A stretch of 64,000 nucleotides of DNA, taken from positions 186,001 through 250,000 of the forward strand of contig JAQGBZ010000036.1 of assembly GCA_034687125.1 (NCBI GenBank), given 5' to 3'. Shown here piece by piece: positions 10,663 to 25,800 of this stretch. The translations under genes were made by a program, and so were the position numbers. Position 1 is the stretch's first letter, and every line of letters starts with the position of its first letter. This DNA comes from Neelides folsomi. Its lineage: Eukaryota > Arthropoda > Collembola > Neelipleona > Neelidae. The notes below the pieces were generated by a model. The model worked only from the letters and a program-made list of their open reading frames with translations. It was not told where the DNA came from and made no database searches.

Positions 10663-13600
10663 CGTCGTTGCTTCCAACTATTCAAATCCTATTATTTCCC
10701 CCAGACTCACCTAAACGACGAGGATTAAATTTTTAGGATTTGAATAGAAAATTGTAAAATTTGAATTTCGGTCGAGGGGAATAAAAAACGAGAGGCGTCG
10801 GGAAGAGGGAAAAGTATTAAAAGTAGAATGGGGTGGAATTGAACTCGTAAAAGTGACATATGTTCAAAATTACTTTATCTTTGTCCATTATGGACTTCGC
10901 TCCTCCTAAGTAATCCTGGGACAGGCGGAAGCGACAATCAGAAATAACCAACTCACTCTAAATCCCTTTCCATTCACAATCCAATCCCAACTTGTGGACC
11001 ACTCCATTTTTATCGCTTTCTTCCTCATTTACTCTCCCAAATCCACAATAGCCATAGAGGAAAGCTGTGAAGAAAGTCAAAATGGACAACTCATTTTGGC
11101 CTTCATTTCTAATTCACAAAGATGATGAGTCATGGTGATGTTGATGCAAAAGGGTTGATGCATATTTCATTAAATCGTAAAATGTTTAAAGTCCCCCGGT
11201 GATCTTCCCCCTGTGTGGAATTCAAAAAGGTGATTTACTGGGATGTGGAAATGAAGTTGGGCACGGGGGAGATGAGACCTATAGCGGGGTGCCTTTGGAT
11301 TTCGACTCCGAATTTCGGATCGGATTGCCAGGACAGCGGTTGAGAGCCATTATGATAAATCATGGAGGGTAGCGTGATACAAAAGGAAGTGGGAGAGAGA
11401 CTACTTGTGGCTCTCAAAATGGGGTTTTTAAATTCCCCTCCAAATTCAAAATGGCGGATATTAGTTGATATATCCCTCCCAATTACGCCGGAGGACTCCC
11501 GCCCTTCTCGCACTCAAATTCCGCATGGTTCCAAACTTACAAAATTCCAAACTTCCAATGTGTCCTACATTACATACTTATGTATGAATATGGGGCAGAG
11601 ATGTTTGAAAAGCATAATAAGTGATTTCATTATAATGGATATGGAAACATAGTCAATGTTATTGTTTTTGGAACGGGATGGTCGCGTGTCCAGGGAAAGA
11701 ATTAATAACACGGAATATTCCACATCACGAAACGAATATAACAAGAGAAATAATACCGTAATATTTGGTATAAGTATACATATCCTGTCTCCTGGATGGG
11801 ATTTCCTTACCAACCCGAGTCCTCGTATCTTTCAAAACCAAGTTGGGGAAAAGGTCAATTGTCGCATTTTTAAGGGCTTAATCATCACGCGAGGGAATGT
11901 TCGAAGATTCCGCGAATAGGAATTGAGATTTTATGCAGGTTGTGAAAGATTTGGAATGGGGGACTCTTAATTAGAAAATGGGAGGAGGTCGTTCCGGCCC
12001 ACCTCCAAATCTCCCCCGAATCTCCTCCAGGGATCCGATTCAAAAACCATGGGCAGAATGCGAAGTGTCCACGAGGAGATTTCAAGGATGATCTCTTTAC
12101 ACTCTCCATTTCTCCCCATCGATTCATTCGGAAAGTATGGCAGAGCTATTGTTTTGTTTGCCGCAGTTCCTCCAGAGTTATTAAAACAACTTGGATTAAT
12201 TAAAATACACTTCATGACTTCTTTTACCTAAGATTTTGAATCCAGAAAAATAATACATTTGTGTGCATCTGCAATTCCGCAAAGCTCTCCCATATAACTT
12301 TACATTCTTCATATATCCATAGTAAGAACATTGGGAGGAGATATGCTCAATATAACAGATATCCTCCCACACCATCTCCCATATGCATACAACTAGTAGC
12401 GTCTTTTTCAAAAGATCGTGTGTGTATTGTAAAATTGTTACATGGAGTTTGAGTCTATTTCATGTTGTGTATTTTTGTAAAGGAGGATTCTTTCTAGACT
12501 CACCATGTGTTATCTGGAGAGATGGGAAGCATATGCATTTTACATTCACTATATCTCTCATGACTGGTTGTATAAAAACCAGCGTGAAGGAGCCGTCTTA
12601 CCCGGGATATAATTAAATTGATTTAGAGTCCAACTGCGTTGAGCATTGTTTTTAAAACCCCTCTCTGCTAAAGGAACCCCGAAGGAATAAATTGAGAAGT
12701 CGGGCGGGAGGAGACCTGCGCTCAAACTTTCTCCTCTATCCACCCGCACTCATTTGAGAAAAAGAGTCAATTGGAGAATGTTACACAATTCGCTTAATAC
12801 CCTTTAACAAAACCCATTCAGTCATTTCAAAAAAGGAAAATATGAAAAAATATATAAAGGAATATCTTAAAGAATATATGAAAGGATATATGAAGGAATA
12901 TGAGTTTGAATGACGGTATGAAGGAACATCTGGAGAATGGCGGGAAGAATTGAAATCTTCCTTTGGACTGTCGGTGTTGGTGTGAAAAACGCGGTTGATT
13001 CCCACTCGAGATGAATGTGGTATTTTTGACGAGGAATTCCAGTCCATTTCCACTTCATTCCCGAATTAGGCTAAATAGTTTGGTAAACACGGAAAAACAA
13101 CCTCTGCGGCTCGAGCGAATGAAAAGTGTGTGGAGATAAATGAGAATTTATTTATTCCTCGAACACACGGACCTTAATCTCCCCCCTTCACTCCCCCACT
13201 TGAGACAAATGGGGGAGATGTGCGTTTCGGAATTCCTCTAATTTATATTTCACAATGTGAGCTCCCTAATTGGCACGAAATGAGTCAAACTGAGGAATTT
13301 TGCATTTGCCTGTTCGCACATGTTGCCTACCGTCACGAGATCCAACTCTGATCAATGGGGATCATGTAAATTGGTCTTTATCATAATCACCACCCAAATC
13401 CCTTCCCATACGCAGAATAAAATGTCAAAGTTGGGAGTGCGTATTTTAGTAGACCAATTTTTAAAAGACAGGATGAACAAGCCTTGTTTTGAACACAATG
13501 AGAAACCTTCTTTGATCATTTCGTGAGAAAGCTCAATGTGGAAAACAAAAGGATCTTCGCCGCTGGCTCGAGTCCAAATAACCCCTCAAAAACATTGAGA

Positions 13601-16600
13601 ATGAATGAGAACTCAAAAATCGGACTGCTCTGGAAAATACATATAAATTTTACAAAATGGCCAAATTAAATATCATTAAATCAATTTAAAAAAAGAATTT
13701 GTCTAAAAAAAATGGTTAAAGGTTGTGTTGCAGGATATTTAAATAAGATCTTACATGGATGTGGAATGGAGGTTGAGTAAAAACTATTTAATTTAGCTGA
13801 TTTAGCTCGTATAAATCCAAAATATATGAAATGTATACACAAAGCAAATATATTACGGGTTTTGAATCTTTCAACTTGAAAGGGAATATCAAAATATGAT
13901 TCAATTAACTTAAAATGAATCCCCACTAATTCTGATAATAAAAGAGAGGGAACCACAGCGGTTTGCATAAGGTTTTCTCTCCATATTATGTAAGTAGGAT
14001 GAATGGAATGAGGCCGTAACTACACATTTCCATTAGCCTAATGCTCACCTTCTATTCACTAATGGTGTCCCCGTGTGAAAAGAATTCGCTCGACGACTCC
14101 TGAAGATAATAAACCACATGATTCAACTTGGGCTAACAAAGAAAATGTTCATAATTTTTGCCACCTTGGAGGAAACCTAAAGGTTCCTCGTTTTGCCCCA
14201 AAATGAACCAATTTTCCACATCATTGTGGAATTGTTGGAGATAAAAAAGGGATGAATTTGGGTAGTTGAACAAGTTGGCCCAACACCATTTCCTTATCTT
14301 TTTCCACATTACTCTTCGCCCTACCTGGAGATAATGAATTGGAATGAATTGGAAAGGGAAATAAACTGTTTTCCAATATTATTCACGCCATTCTAAATGG
14401 AGAAAGTCAAAGTTGGAGTTGGGAGAATTGTGGAAGTGTTTTATTCAACAAATCTCTTTGTCTCTCAATTAAAATATAAATTGTGGAACAATAAAAAGAA
14501 TAGCAATGAACACAAAGGAATGAATAATTCACATCTTTATTAAAAGAGAAAGTGTCAAAAAAAGAGATGAAATAAATAAATATTATTATTTTATTTTGAG
14601 AGGTAAAAAGTGAATTTTGTATGATGATTTTTAATTTTGTGTGAGGTTGAATGGGGCAAAGTTGGTCCAAATCCGAATCGATTCATCTCCTTAAAGACCC
14701 TACAGAGATGTACAGTTGTTCTTAACACATTTTCCAAGTGATAACTTTCTCCTTATATGTTTGGATCAATAGTGAGGTTCTGAATTTCACTCTTGGATAG
14801 AATCCGAATTTAAATACGCGCCCGGTTTCTGGCTCATTAACTCCCGTCCAACTCCACCAAAGGGATCTTGGATGAATCCTTCGCCAACAATGAGAACCCG
14901 CACAATTCAATAACTTAATAATTACGCTCCAATCCACCTCTTTATTCCGCCACATTCCTCCTTTAATCCCGAATTATTTGACTTCCCAATTCGAAACAGA
15001 AGTCATAACCAACTTGGGAATCGATTAACACTTGACGAACTCCCCCCAAAATGTTTGGAAGAGTTAAAAGTTAAAAAAACATTTTAGATCCACTTTAGTT
15101 TGAACAACTTAAATTAAATTCCTCTTCATCTTCTTTTATTTTTGATAAAAAAAGGCTCCATTGAGTCCTTTTGATTTTCCACTTCAGTTCCTCCATCAAA
15201 GAGAACCCCGAGCTCTCATTATATGAAAAAGAGACGGGAGAAAAAATAAACTTTTCCCATTTTATTTTCTTTTAAACAATTTTTTAAATGTCTATCAAAC
15301 TATTCAAATTTTCTCCCGGTAACTCTCAAACAATCTCAACTCAATTTCAGGCTCAAAATAATGAACTTAATTTTTCTACGGAGAGAGAAAACCCTGAAAA
15401 CCCTGAAATTCGGGTTTCAAAAGTTCCGCCACCTCCGTCTGCCCAACACGCCTCGTTTGCTCAAGGTAATGAGAATGAGCAAATATTTTCTTTTCCTCAA
15501 ATTCATCCTAGGCCAAATAATTGAAAGGATAATTGGCATGCGATGTCATAGGGACATTCCTCGGGATAAAAAAAACCTTTCAGGGAAGTGGATTTTGTTC
15601 AAAGTTGTGGAGATTAGAAAGTGGAATCAATTTGGGTCCCCTTGTGATGAAAAGGGACAGGGTGAGGATCCGGATGAATTACTTTTGTTCAACCAACTTC
15701 CCTTGATTTCCCAGAGTCCTCATATTTGCGTCAACCCAGAACCTCCTCCTGAATAACTTACGCGACTATCAACGAATTCAAGATTTCCTCACTCCTCCAT
15801 TTCCCCCAATATCCTCCATATAGCCCATACAGGTGAAGATCCACTTCGTGCTCAACATATCCCACCAAATGGTTCATAGAAGGACCCACTGCAGTTGCGA
15901 TATGCATGAGGCATAATAGATAAAAAAACGTGTTGGCCTCGTTGGGAAGTGTCAATATCCGATCTTCTTTATCCCCCACCTTTCCTCATATTTCCCCATT
16001 CTGCTTATTTATTTACCGTCTTTCCCTTTTAACTACATTAACTCTACTTTTAAAAACACCGGGTTTTTTAAAAATATACCTTCAAATATTCAACCTTGGT
16101 ACAACCAACACTCAGAGAGTTACTTAAAATCTAAGAGAATACTAGAAAAATAGTCCAAATTTGGATTAGGTGTACAAACTTTTGAAATGTCGAATCATGA
16201 AAGTAAGCTCATTGAAAACCAAAATATGGAAAAAATTAAGATTTTAAAAAACCTAATTTTGAAAAGACTAAATTTTGGAAAACGGATTTATGAAAATCCG
16301 AGTTTAAAATCTCTGGAATTCCAAAGGAGATAGTGATTGAGAAACGGAAATGGTCGAATCTTGAAAGCCAAGTTGAACAAAACGTAATGTTGAGGTAATG
16401 AAAGGAGTTGTTTAAGTGGGGGGATCCTAATTGTCCTTTAAATGTGATCTGCAGAGGCGAAGGAGATTTTCTCCCAAAGCCGGGGACGGACTTGGAAGGG
16501 AAATGGCGCAATTTGTATCATTTTATCGCTTTTATCGTCTCTGCATTGGAGGAAGTCGGGGCGTAATTAACTCCGTCCAACTCTCCGACCTCCCAAAAAC

Positions 16601-19600
16601 ACACTCAACCTAAAACTATACTTTTTTTTATATTTTCTCAATATTGATAAAGAATTCAAAAATTATGTAAAATAAATTAATAAATATTCTCCTCATAAAT
16701 TTACCAAAAATTGAAAAAAGTTTACAATTTCCATTTCCAAAAACCATTTTATAAAAACTCCGATTTTCTGATTTGTTTAAAAAGAACTTTGATTGTTGTT
16801 GTTTGGTTCTCCTTTACTTTCCACTCTTCCCTGTAAGTTAAAAGTGAGTGAAAATTGGTTTGTAATGCGAGGAGTTTGACGAGTTCTTTCCGCTTTCTTT
16901 CCCCCTTCAAATTGTATTGTTAAGATAGGGATTTTTGTCCTCGAGTGGATCCTCACATTTCCCCCAAATATATGCTATGTGAAAATACATGAAAATATTG
17001 ACATTAGAAAAGAGGAGGAATTTCCTTCGCTTTTACGACTCTCATAAACTTTTTAAAAAGGAGACCAAATGGAGGTGAATTTTTGTTGGAAGCTCCTGGG
17101 CCTCCCCTTTACCTTTCATTTCTTGGATACATAATTAAGTGGAGGAAATTTGACATTCCCAGGTTTGGACTCACAGCGAGAGTTTGATCTCATTTGGGAG
17201 GAGAATTGAAATCCAGTACATTGCATATTTGCATTATTCACCCGGTTGAGCTAGTGGACTGCCTCAGGTTTCCAAATGGATTTCTAAGTATAAATCTCGG
17301 TTTTGTTTGGCCATTTTGACCAAGAGGTTTCCCCAGAGCCCACGTCCTCATTTCCCTTCAATCCTCGGCCCAAAACATCTTCAATTCCAAGATCAGCCCC
17401 AAATGCCCTCCCCCACCCAAACGAAAGAAGGAATCTTTCCAAGTTCTTCTCGTTAACCAAACCCCAATTTCCGCAAATTCAATTTGTTATCTGATAAACC
17501 AAGTAATCACATTTTCTTAATAACCTCACTCATAAGAACATATATGAACTCTCATACACTTCCAACATCACAATTCCAACTATGGGATATTCCTTCAATA
17601 CAAAAAATCTTGAATTCACTATTACATAACATGTACAGACATGTTCTAACATATAGTTTCTGTACAGTTTCTGTATGCATGTAAATAGTAGTATCTGAGT
17701 ATCTGTATTACTATGTTTTCTGTATAGAAGAATATAAAGGGAAAGTTTGAAGGATAGCAGAAAGTCATTTGTATGGTGTTTATATGTATCCACTAAATTC
17801 CTAGTATTTTACTTTCTATTGATGGATTTCATATATTAGAAGTCTGAGGAGGCAAATGATGGGAAATTTGTAGAGCTCTCTTGTGCGTCCAATTTACTAT
17901 TTCCAATTACTGGGAATTGGACGGTGAAATATAATTACATTTATACACTTATTAAACTTCTTCCTTACATTTCCGACCTCGTTAGCCGACAGAGTTGAAC
18001 CGAACACAAGTGCTTATGGAACATGAATAAAGCAGTCAAATAGGAGTCTCAATTATAGCTAAAGTCATTTACAGGTAGATTGGGGATTAACTCCGCATGT
18101 ATTTGGATGGTGATCTCGTGATACTCAACATGTGTGCAGGTCCCGGGCTCATCAATGTGAGCGGAATGAGACATTATTAATGTAAATACATTAACGAGGA
18201 ACTCCCAAGTCCTCCGAGCTCCAAACTCCTCCAAGTTATTAAATATTGAACAAGAAAGGGTCAAATAATTGAAGGAATTAAGGAGGAATTGAAGATAAAA
18301 AGGTTTAATGGGACGACGATGGTTTTGAACCAACCAAAACATTATTTGACTCTCAAACATCTTGACCTCATCTTTTTATCTTCTTATAACCTCCCAAGGA
18401 ACACTCGGGAACAAAATCTCATTTGCTCAAATCCCGTCCAAATCTACCAGCTAATGGAGTCAAAAAGCGACAGGGAGAATGGAAGTTAGAAAAGAATATT
18501 CAAAGAATACTTGGAGGCAAACTTTTAATAAGATGAAATAATCCACCGCGAAAGTCTCATTTGAGTCAGAAACGTGAGGGGGATCTAACGATTTATTTAA
18601 CTTAATTACATGGGGAATTGAAACTTTGCATACAAGACACTCCCGATCTCCTCCCGACAATTAAGGTCCTGATGGTCAAAACCCGGGAGTTTTGATTTAT
18701 TCATACAAATGTGGCCTTCTTGTTTTCCTCCGCTGATGATAAAAAAGGATTCCTTGTGAAATGGGGCAGGAGATGATAGGGAGCTAATACATGTATGTAT
18801 AACACACCACCAACCATGCACTACATATGAGAATCTATATGAGTATATATTGGATAGGATGAAGTGAAGGGGAAATTGTTCTTTATCCCACACTTGTAGG
18901 TCCAGTCCTACATTTATAAAATATGGTATATCTGTTATATAACTACTTAGATATACACAGTGTACATATGTATGTATGCAAAGTCTGGGAAGTGTCGCAT
19001 TGGTTTTTGGCTATTTTGTCTCCCTAATGGGAGGATATGAGGATGAATCTGCATCCCCACCCATAGACCCTCCAGAGATTAGGAAGAATAAATTGCCATT
19101 CGCCCCACACCTCCCCAACCCATCCAACTTCGCTATTGATCCCTTCAAGGGCCCAAGGTAAGTCCCTAGGAAATGATTATGAAAAAACCACCGGGAGATG
19201 ACATGTTGTGGAATAAGTGGAAGTAACTCTTCATTTCCCTAAAGTTCCTTCGGGTCGAAAGACCCGCATTCCTCTCCCATATCCTCCCTCCATACATCCC
19301 CATATATTTAATATATAGGGTCTGGTCCTGCGCCTGGTTCTTCCCATTTAATTCCCCTTCTTTTCCGCCTTCGCCCTTCACACGAGTGGGAAAACATTAT
19401 GCCCCGACCATAGAGCCCAATATTGACTTTTCCAAATATAATTACTCCGAGAGCACTTTAAAACTCCCGGCATCAATTGAGGAGTCAACAAGGCGGGCTA
19501 TCGGCCCCAACCAACACCAAAAGGAACCAAATGAACTTTCAAACACCGTTTTAAATATAGGGAAAATCCCTCCCCAATCCTAATAACTCCACATTTCTCT

Positions 19601-22600
19601 CCGATAAATCCTCATATGATTATTATTCAGCCCTCTTCCCTCTTTCATTCATATTTTACATTGTTGCTCGCCCATCCTCATTTTATTATCATTAGAAAAC
19701 ACTTTTCTTCATAATGGTCCACCCCAGTTCATTGGGCGGGAGATGTGGAAAGTGAATCAAAATTCTGTCCACAGCCCCTCACTCCCAAAATCATATTTAT
19801 TCCCTCCACATCCTCCCCATATATGTAATATGTATATGTATTAACTGCATTAACAATTGACCATCATATTTATCATGTGTAATATAATTTGTCTTGAATA
19901 TTTAGCTTTCCTCGGTTGCAACTCTTCCATACATATTTGATCTGAGGACATTTCCCAGGGATTGGATCTCCTCCGAGTGTCTCTCAATGCATAGTTAATA
20001 AGGGAGTTTAATGACCACCGTCTGCGTCATGAGGAAAGAAAGAGGTGATAGGTCAGGGAGGTTTAAAAATAATATATATCCCAGACGGTAAAAGGAGGAG
20101 TAATTAAAGGGATATTGCGAGACTCCTTCTCCTGCGGTTTTTCCTAATTCCTGAGTAATGGGGAATGATAAGGAACCATTTTCTCATACGGACCTCGACA
20201 ATAAATTTCCGACCCAGACCCAGGCCGAGGATTAATGACCATGGAGGATGCGGGAGGGGCCAGCACAACCAACTTTCCAAGCCTCATTTAATGTCAATTA
20301 AGTGTCAGGGATGGGGAAACAATTTCCCCTCCAAATTTCCCGCCCAAAAAAACCTTCATGGACTCCTTCATTGACCCGCATTACCCGTTCAAGTGGAATA
20401 TTTATTTTATTAAATCGAACTCCAATCGATCCAACAAGATGTGAATTTATGAATATTTAGAGATGCTCATTTCTCTATGTTAGCAGCATTTAGGGTTCTT
20501 TTTTTTAAAAAAAGAAGGAGATGGTTAGTGTGAATATTTATATTGTTGGGGGTTGTGGTTCCTCTCCGGAATCACCTCGTTCGTTTTGTTTAAAAAAGAC
20601 TTCCCCCACCACCAGTCATTAAGTTTTGATAAAAGACGCGAGTTTTCCTCCCGCCCTCTCGACAATTAACATCGCCCGGAGTGTGTCGTATTTCCATTTT
20701 TCATGAGCCCATTTCCATCCATTTTTCATCAAGTTGGGGATCCGAGGCAGCCAGCTGTCTTTCTCCCCCAAAACCCCTCAAGAAAGTTGAGGTCTGCATA
20801 ATGGCCCTCGCCATGGTTCAATTAGGGCCCCATTGACCGGTCGTATTTTAACTTTAACAGCCCAATTACCCGCGATATGATAATAAATAAGGGCGGCATC
20901 ATCGGACGGGCCTCCGTAATTAGTCAAAAGAAGGAGCAATAAATCTCCAGCCCCGCCCTTTATTGACTGAGGATGAAAGGGAAGTTGCGATGATTCGCCT
21001 TTAATTCGCACAACAACTTGGAAATACATTTTCACTTTGTTTGTCTGGATGGGAGAATTGAGCTCCGGCGGTTCTATTTGCATTCCCCGCTTCAATGCCT
21101 CTAATCAAAAGCTCAAGAAGGAATGTTGATTCAAGTCCCATACAAATCATTTGGGAGGAAGAGATAACCATTTACCAAATTACCTTTCCCCATTGAATAC
21201 AAGTTGAGGATTTTTAAAGGGAATGATAAGGACCGCGCACAGGGATCCGCCCTTGGGGAAATCAATGAGAGAAATTTGAGAAATTTACAAAATATGATGG
21301 AAAATAATTCCAATTTTACTACCTGTAGAACCATCCTTTTCCTTTATCCAATTTATGATCCAAATCAGTTTTAGGAGGACCAGGAAGAGGAAATTTATAC
21401 CATTTTGATCAAATTTATTACCACTATTTTGGGTTCATAATTTTAATGAGAATTTTTAAAATATTGGATTTCCATGAAGGGTTTTAAAAAGAATCCATCT
21501 GCCCTTTTTTGTAGATCTCAAATGGAAATCTCCGTTCATCCTTTAAATCCACTTTTACAAACTCCGTTTGGAAGGGAAAGAGCAAATGAAGCGGAATAAA
21601 TACCTTTTTTATCTTCTCAACTTCCACTTCATTTTCCTTTAATGAGGAGAAAACAAATGAGATACTTGTTAAATCTCCGGCAGTTAATCTGAGCGAGAGA
21701 AAAAAAGAATTAATTTTTCCTTCTCCCAAAAGCGTTGAAATGTGAGGAATTAAACGAAACAAACTTTTAATTATTTCCTCCTTTATTAAATTTTAATCTT
21801 CTCAAAATTAATATCTTCAATTATTAATTATAAACAAACACGAGTTGCACAAGCCCAACTTTTGAGTCTTAAATGAAAAATATTACCTAGAGTTCTATTC
21901 AAATATTTTTAATTAATTTTAATCTAAATTAATCTAAATTGAAGTGGAATTTAATTCAAACAAAAAAATAATTTAACGATATAAGTAGGGGATGAAAAAG
22001 AAATGGTCCCAATTTGAGTGACGGATACATTGGAACATTTTGCGGTTTGGATCAAAGCGGAGTTTTCCTCTCCACATTCCACAGGACCCAATTGGAGGGT
22101 TTTGTTCATAATAAGAGAAGTTATGAGTTGTGGAAGAAAGGAAAATATGCCGGTTTCAATCCGAAAACAATCCTCATCTCAAACCAAGGAAATGTCCGAG
22201 AAAACAAAGGAGAGCGGAATTTCATATCTCGCGCCCTTGGTTCGTTTTATGGGAACGAGCCCTCGAGGCGTATCCGAAAGGGAAAGTGGAGAGTTTAATA
22301 ACTATATCTGATAGAGAAAATGGACAATTTCCTCTCCGTTGAAAGTTTCTGGATCAAAGTGGTTTAAATTGTTCTGTAAATCATAGGAGACATTTCGGAG
22401 TAATGTGCCCAAGTGTTTTTACACATTCTTCCTTCTCGGGACTTGGCGTTGGCGGGGCGAGCAAAGCAAATATCTAAATAATGGCCCAAGAGCTGAATGG
22501 AATGTAAAGGAAGTGGAAATGAATTGAAAAGAAGCTCAGGCCGAATATCCCGAATATGACATTCCACAAGAGAGAGAAAAAATATTTCGATTCCATTTAC

Positions 22601-22796
22601 TTCCGACTTCCTCCATCCCACTCTTCTACAATCCAACAAAAGTCAAATTCAATCTCCTTTGAGGAGGAAATCAAAAGTCGGCACAATTCACAAAAATTAC
22701 AAAATCTCCACACAATTCCTCGTCAACTTAATACTTATAAATGTCAGAGAAAATCTCCTCATCAACACCCAATTTCCAATTTCCTCCTATCAACCT

Positions 22797-22880
22797 ATAT
22801 TCTGCTAATATCCAAATCTCCATTAGACTACGGATATATTCTGCCAACATCATCATCATAATCTCCATTAGACTATATTT
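22797..22880. repeat. Two-copy imperfect tandem repeat (about 40 bp unit)
   Basis: ATATTCTGCTAATATC followed by AATCTCCATTAGACTA is repeated as ATATTCTGCCAACATC, a CAT triplet expansion, then AATCTCCATTAGACTA again. The second half of the unit (16 bp) is identical between copies. Confidence 0.75.
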
Positions 22881-25800
22881 AGCCATATTCTATTGAAACA
22901 ACAGTTTTAATATAATATAAATGTATATATAATTACACTATATAATATTAAGTGTATAATTACACTGTACACTATTTAATATACACGTAGAGATTTAATA
23001 TATTGTTGGTAAATATAATTTATAAAAAGAAATATCAAATGTTATTTATTTACCTCTTATCCTTGTGAGTTCCAAGAGCAGGAGAAAGTTTAAAAATCCA
23101 CTCTGAAACAAATAAAATTGACTTGTGAGTAGTTGAATTAAATCTTGAATTGTGTAAATTGTGAGTCCAAGTTTTGAGAATTGCCCCACTGCACTCAGTG
23201 TATTGATTGAGTGAAAGGAGTAATGAGATTAGCTTTCTTCTCTCAACAACCTCCAACTTTTCCTCATCATCCTTCCATTTGGGAAAGTATCTCTCTTCCC
23301 CACAGACCTAATGGAAAACCCTTGGCAATTACACCATGGTTATATGTAAACACAGTAAACACCACACATCTCATCTCCACAATTTCATGTCCAACCCGCA
23401 TTAATCTTTTTTGAGGAGGTGGGAAAGGAAAAGGCGGGGACTTTCAAAACCCTCCCATATTTTCTCATTATCATTAATTCAATGAATGAAACCAGGATTG
23501 AGAAATTATTATTAATATATTTTCCATTCCCAAATCCACCACACTTCCTTGGTATTGCCACGAGCAATGGGGGGATTTTTATTTCAGAGGGGAAAGAAAT
23601 ACATTTTCATGACATGGGGAAATGACACGTTCGAGGCGTTTCATTGCATATTTACGATCCTCTTATTCTCGCTGTCATTTGAGTGAAGATGGAAGAAGAA
23701 AATTTGACAAATCCCGCCAATTCTCAGCCCCGCCCATCCCCACACATGATTTAAAATGATATTCATACTCATGTATAGTCTCGATTTGGAGTTTAGAAAA
23801 TTGTGTTTAGAAATTGGCGGGAGAATTAAAAAAATATGCTCACATATGATTTGAATAATTAAATGGTGGGGAATGAGGTCGGGGAGTCGTGGAGGGTCTT
23901 GGAATGAGAAACCAACACAAGGGGGAATTTATGGCTCCCCCTCAAAGGTCACGTAGATGTGTTTCTGGAAGAATTTATTTAGGTTGGAAGGAATATGAGA
24001 GGCATTTAAGAGCTCTCCTCCCCATTTTTCTTTTAATCTTCTCTCCCCCATATAGAGGGGAAAAGGTAATGGGGTCCTCTTGGAAAGAAAACGTCCCTCC
24101 CATCCTCTCGATATATCCCGGAAATAACTATATCGTATACCACTCAAACACACGGGAGTTGGCGCGGTCCCTGGCACGACAACTTTCCTTATTTTCTTAC
24201 TTTAATTTTCTAAAACTGCATTCTTATTATATTAATTAACTCTTGTGGTGTTACTTATCCTTTCCCCGTTTAATATAAAATTTGAAAAGGAAGATTGTTG
24301 AGAAATAAAATGATGAGGAGTAAAATAAATAAATAAAGATGTCAAACCTTGGTCAGCGCCAACTCCCGTATGTTTGAGTAGTATATACTATAACTATACT
24401 TTTACGTATTTAACTATCATCACTATGACCAGTTTCACCAAGGAAAGAATTCCTTTTAGAAGAAGACTCACTCAGTTTTAGTAACTGAGAAAGATCGAAA
24501 GGAAATCAACATGAAAACCAGAGGAATTCCCTATTACCGCTTTTTCTAATCCTTCATTTACAACTCTCGTTTAATTGATCGTATAAAAACCTCAATAAAG
24601 TCTCCCAATCCCCTTCATAAAACACGGACAAATTGTGGAACTCTCGCCCTCCATTAAAAATTAAAAGGTCCGCTTAAAGAATGTCATTGGAAAGGAGAGG
24701 AATTAAAAGGTAATGAGGGGATTTAAAAGCGATGCGTGGAGTTTAGTCAAATTTCCCATAATGAATGGAAAAAATGGGTCTTGACATACTGTCGAGGGAG
24801 AAGATGAATTTATGAATGTTTGATGGGTGGGAAGTTTGGGTAATTTACGAGGGCATCTGAGAGTGTCGGAGGGAAGATGATTAAAATGACTCATAAGACG
24901 GAACGAGTTGACATAGTCCTATGCCTATACCTAACATCCACATCCTATTTTACATACCATATATGTATATTATGCAATACCATGCATAAACCATATATGT
25001 ATATACCATATCTGTATAGAGCCTAATAATTCCTCATATTTCATCCCTCCATTGGGGTAAATTAAATTTATCAACCGCAATTAGCCGCTATTTGCATTCA
25101 TCAAAGGGAAAATGTTGGGAATTTGAGCTTCAATCAAATTCCCCTCTCAATGCCAAATGGTCAAAACAAGGATCTTATTAATGCCATTTAATAAATCAAA
25201 TCTCTCTTTGGTCAAAATCATAAAATGTCACTGCTATTCGTACAATATACAATATACCATATATGTGGGTACATACACAACATACAAATATCTATACATA
25301 GTATATGTATCTTGTTAATTTCCAAACCTATGGTAATCTTTCGTTAAGCTATGTTTATGTAATATCTAATCTGTTTATTTATCTAATACTACCCAAGCTA
25401 TGTAAGTATTTACTATAGTATAGTACATATACCATACTCATATTGTGTCCTAAAATGAATAAATTTGCTTATGTAATAAATTTAAAATATGAAAGAAATA
25501 CTCATTGAACAATGTAGGGCATTATTAAGCCTATATAGTTAGTTCTCAATTTTTTTCTGCCCAGATCTTAAAATATTTCTTTGCATAACTCCTGAGCTAA
25601 CTGTGAATGTAAATAGTTGTAAAACTTTGACTCTGTGTGTAATTGAGACGAATGTTGATCGTGTTGGATGCAGAATTGGGAATGTCAATCTTTGTTGGTT
25701 AATGAGATGGAAAGGGGATTTTGCCCTCGACATCATTCGTCCCCTCACCAGATCATCCTTTGGATAAACACACATTTGACAACTTGCCTTTGGTATTAAG

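Noticed and set aside
15288-15979. Open frames of 78 and 131 codons on plus, and 73 on minus
   Set aside because: Frames overlap one another, show no domain, and lie in the same texture as the rest of the desert. Kept as unsupported.
20778-21095. 105-codon minus-strand open frame
   Set aside because: Composition is somewhat protein-like, but no family was recognised and no exon borders are evident.
22014-22342. Three overlapping plus-strand open frames of 70-97 codons
   Set aside because: All three frames are open in a stop-poor stretch; none resembles a protein family, and no splice or promoter context was seen.
24950-25330. CRISPR-like or satellite array of CCATATATGTATAT
   Set aside because: Only three irregular copies with no constant spacing; ordinary AT-rich low-complexity sequence.
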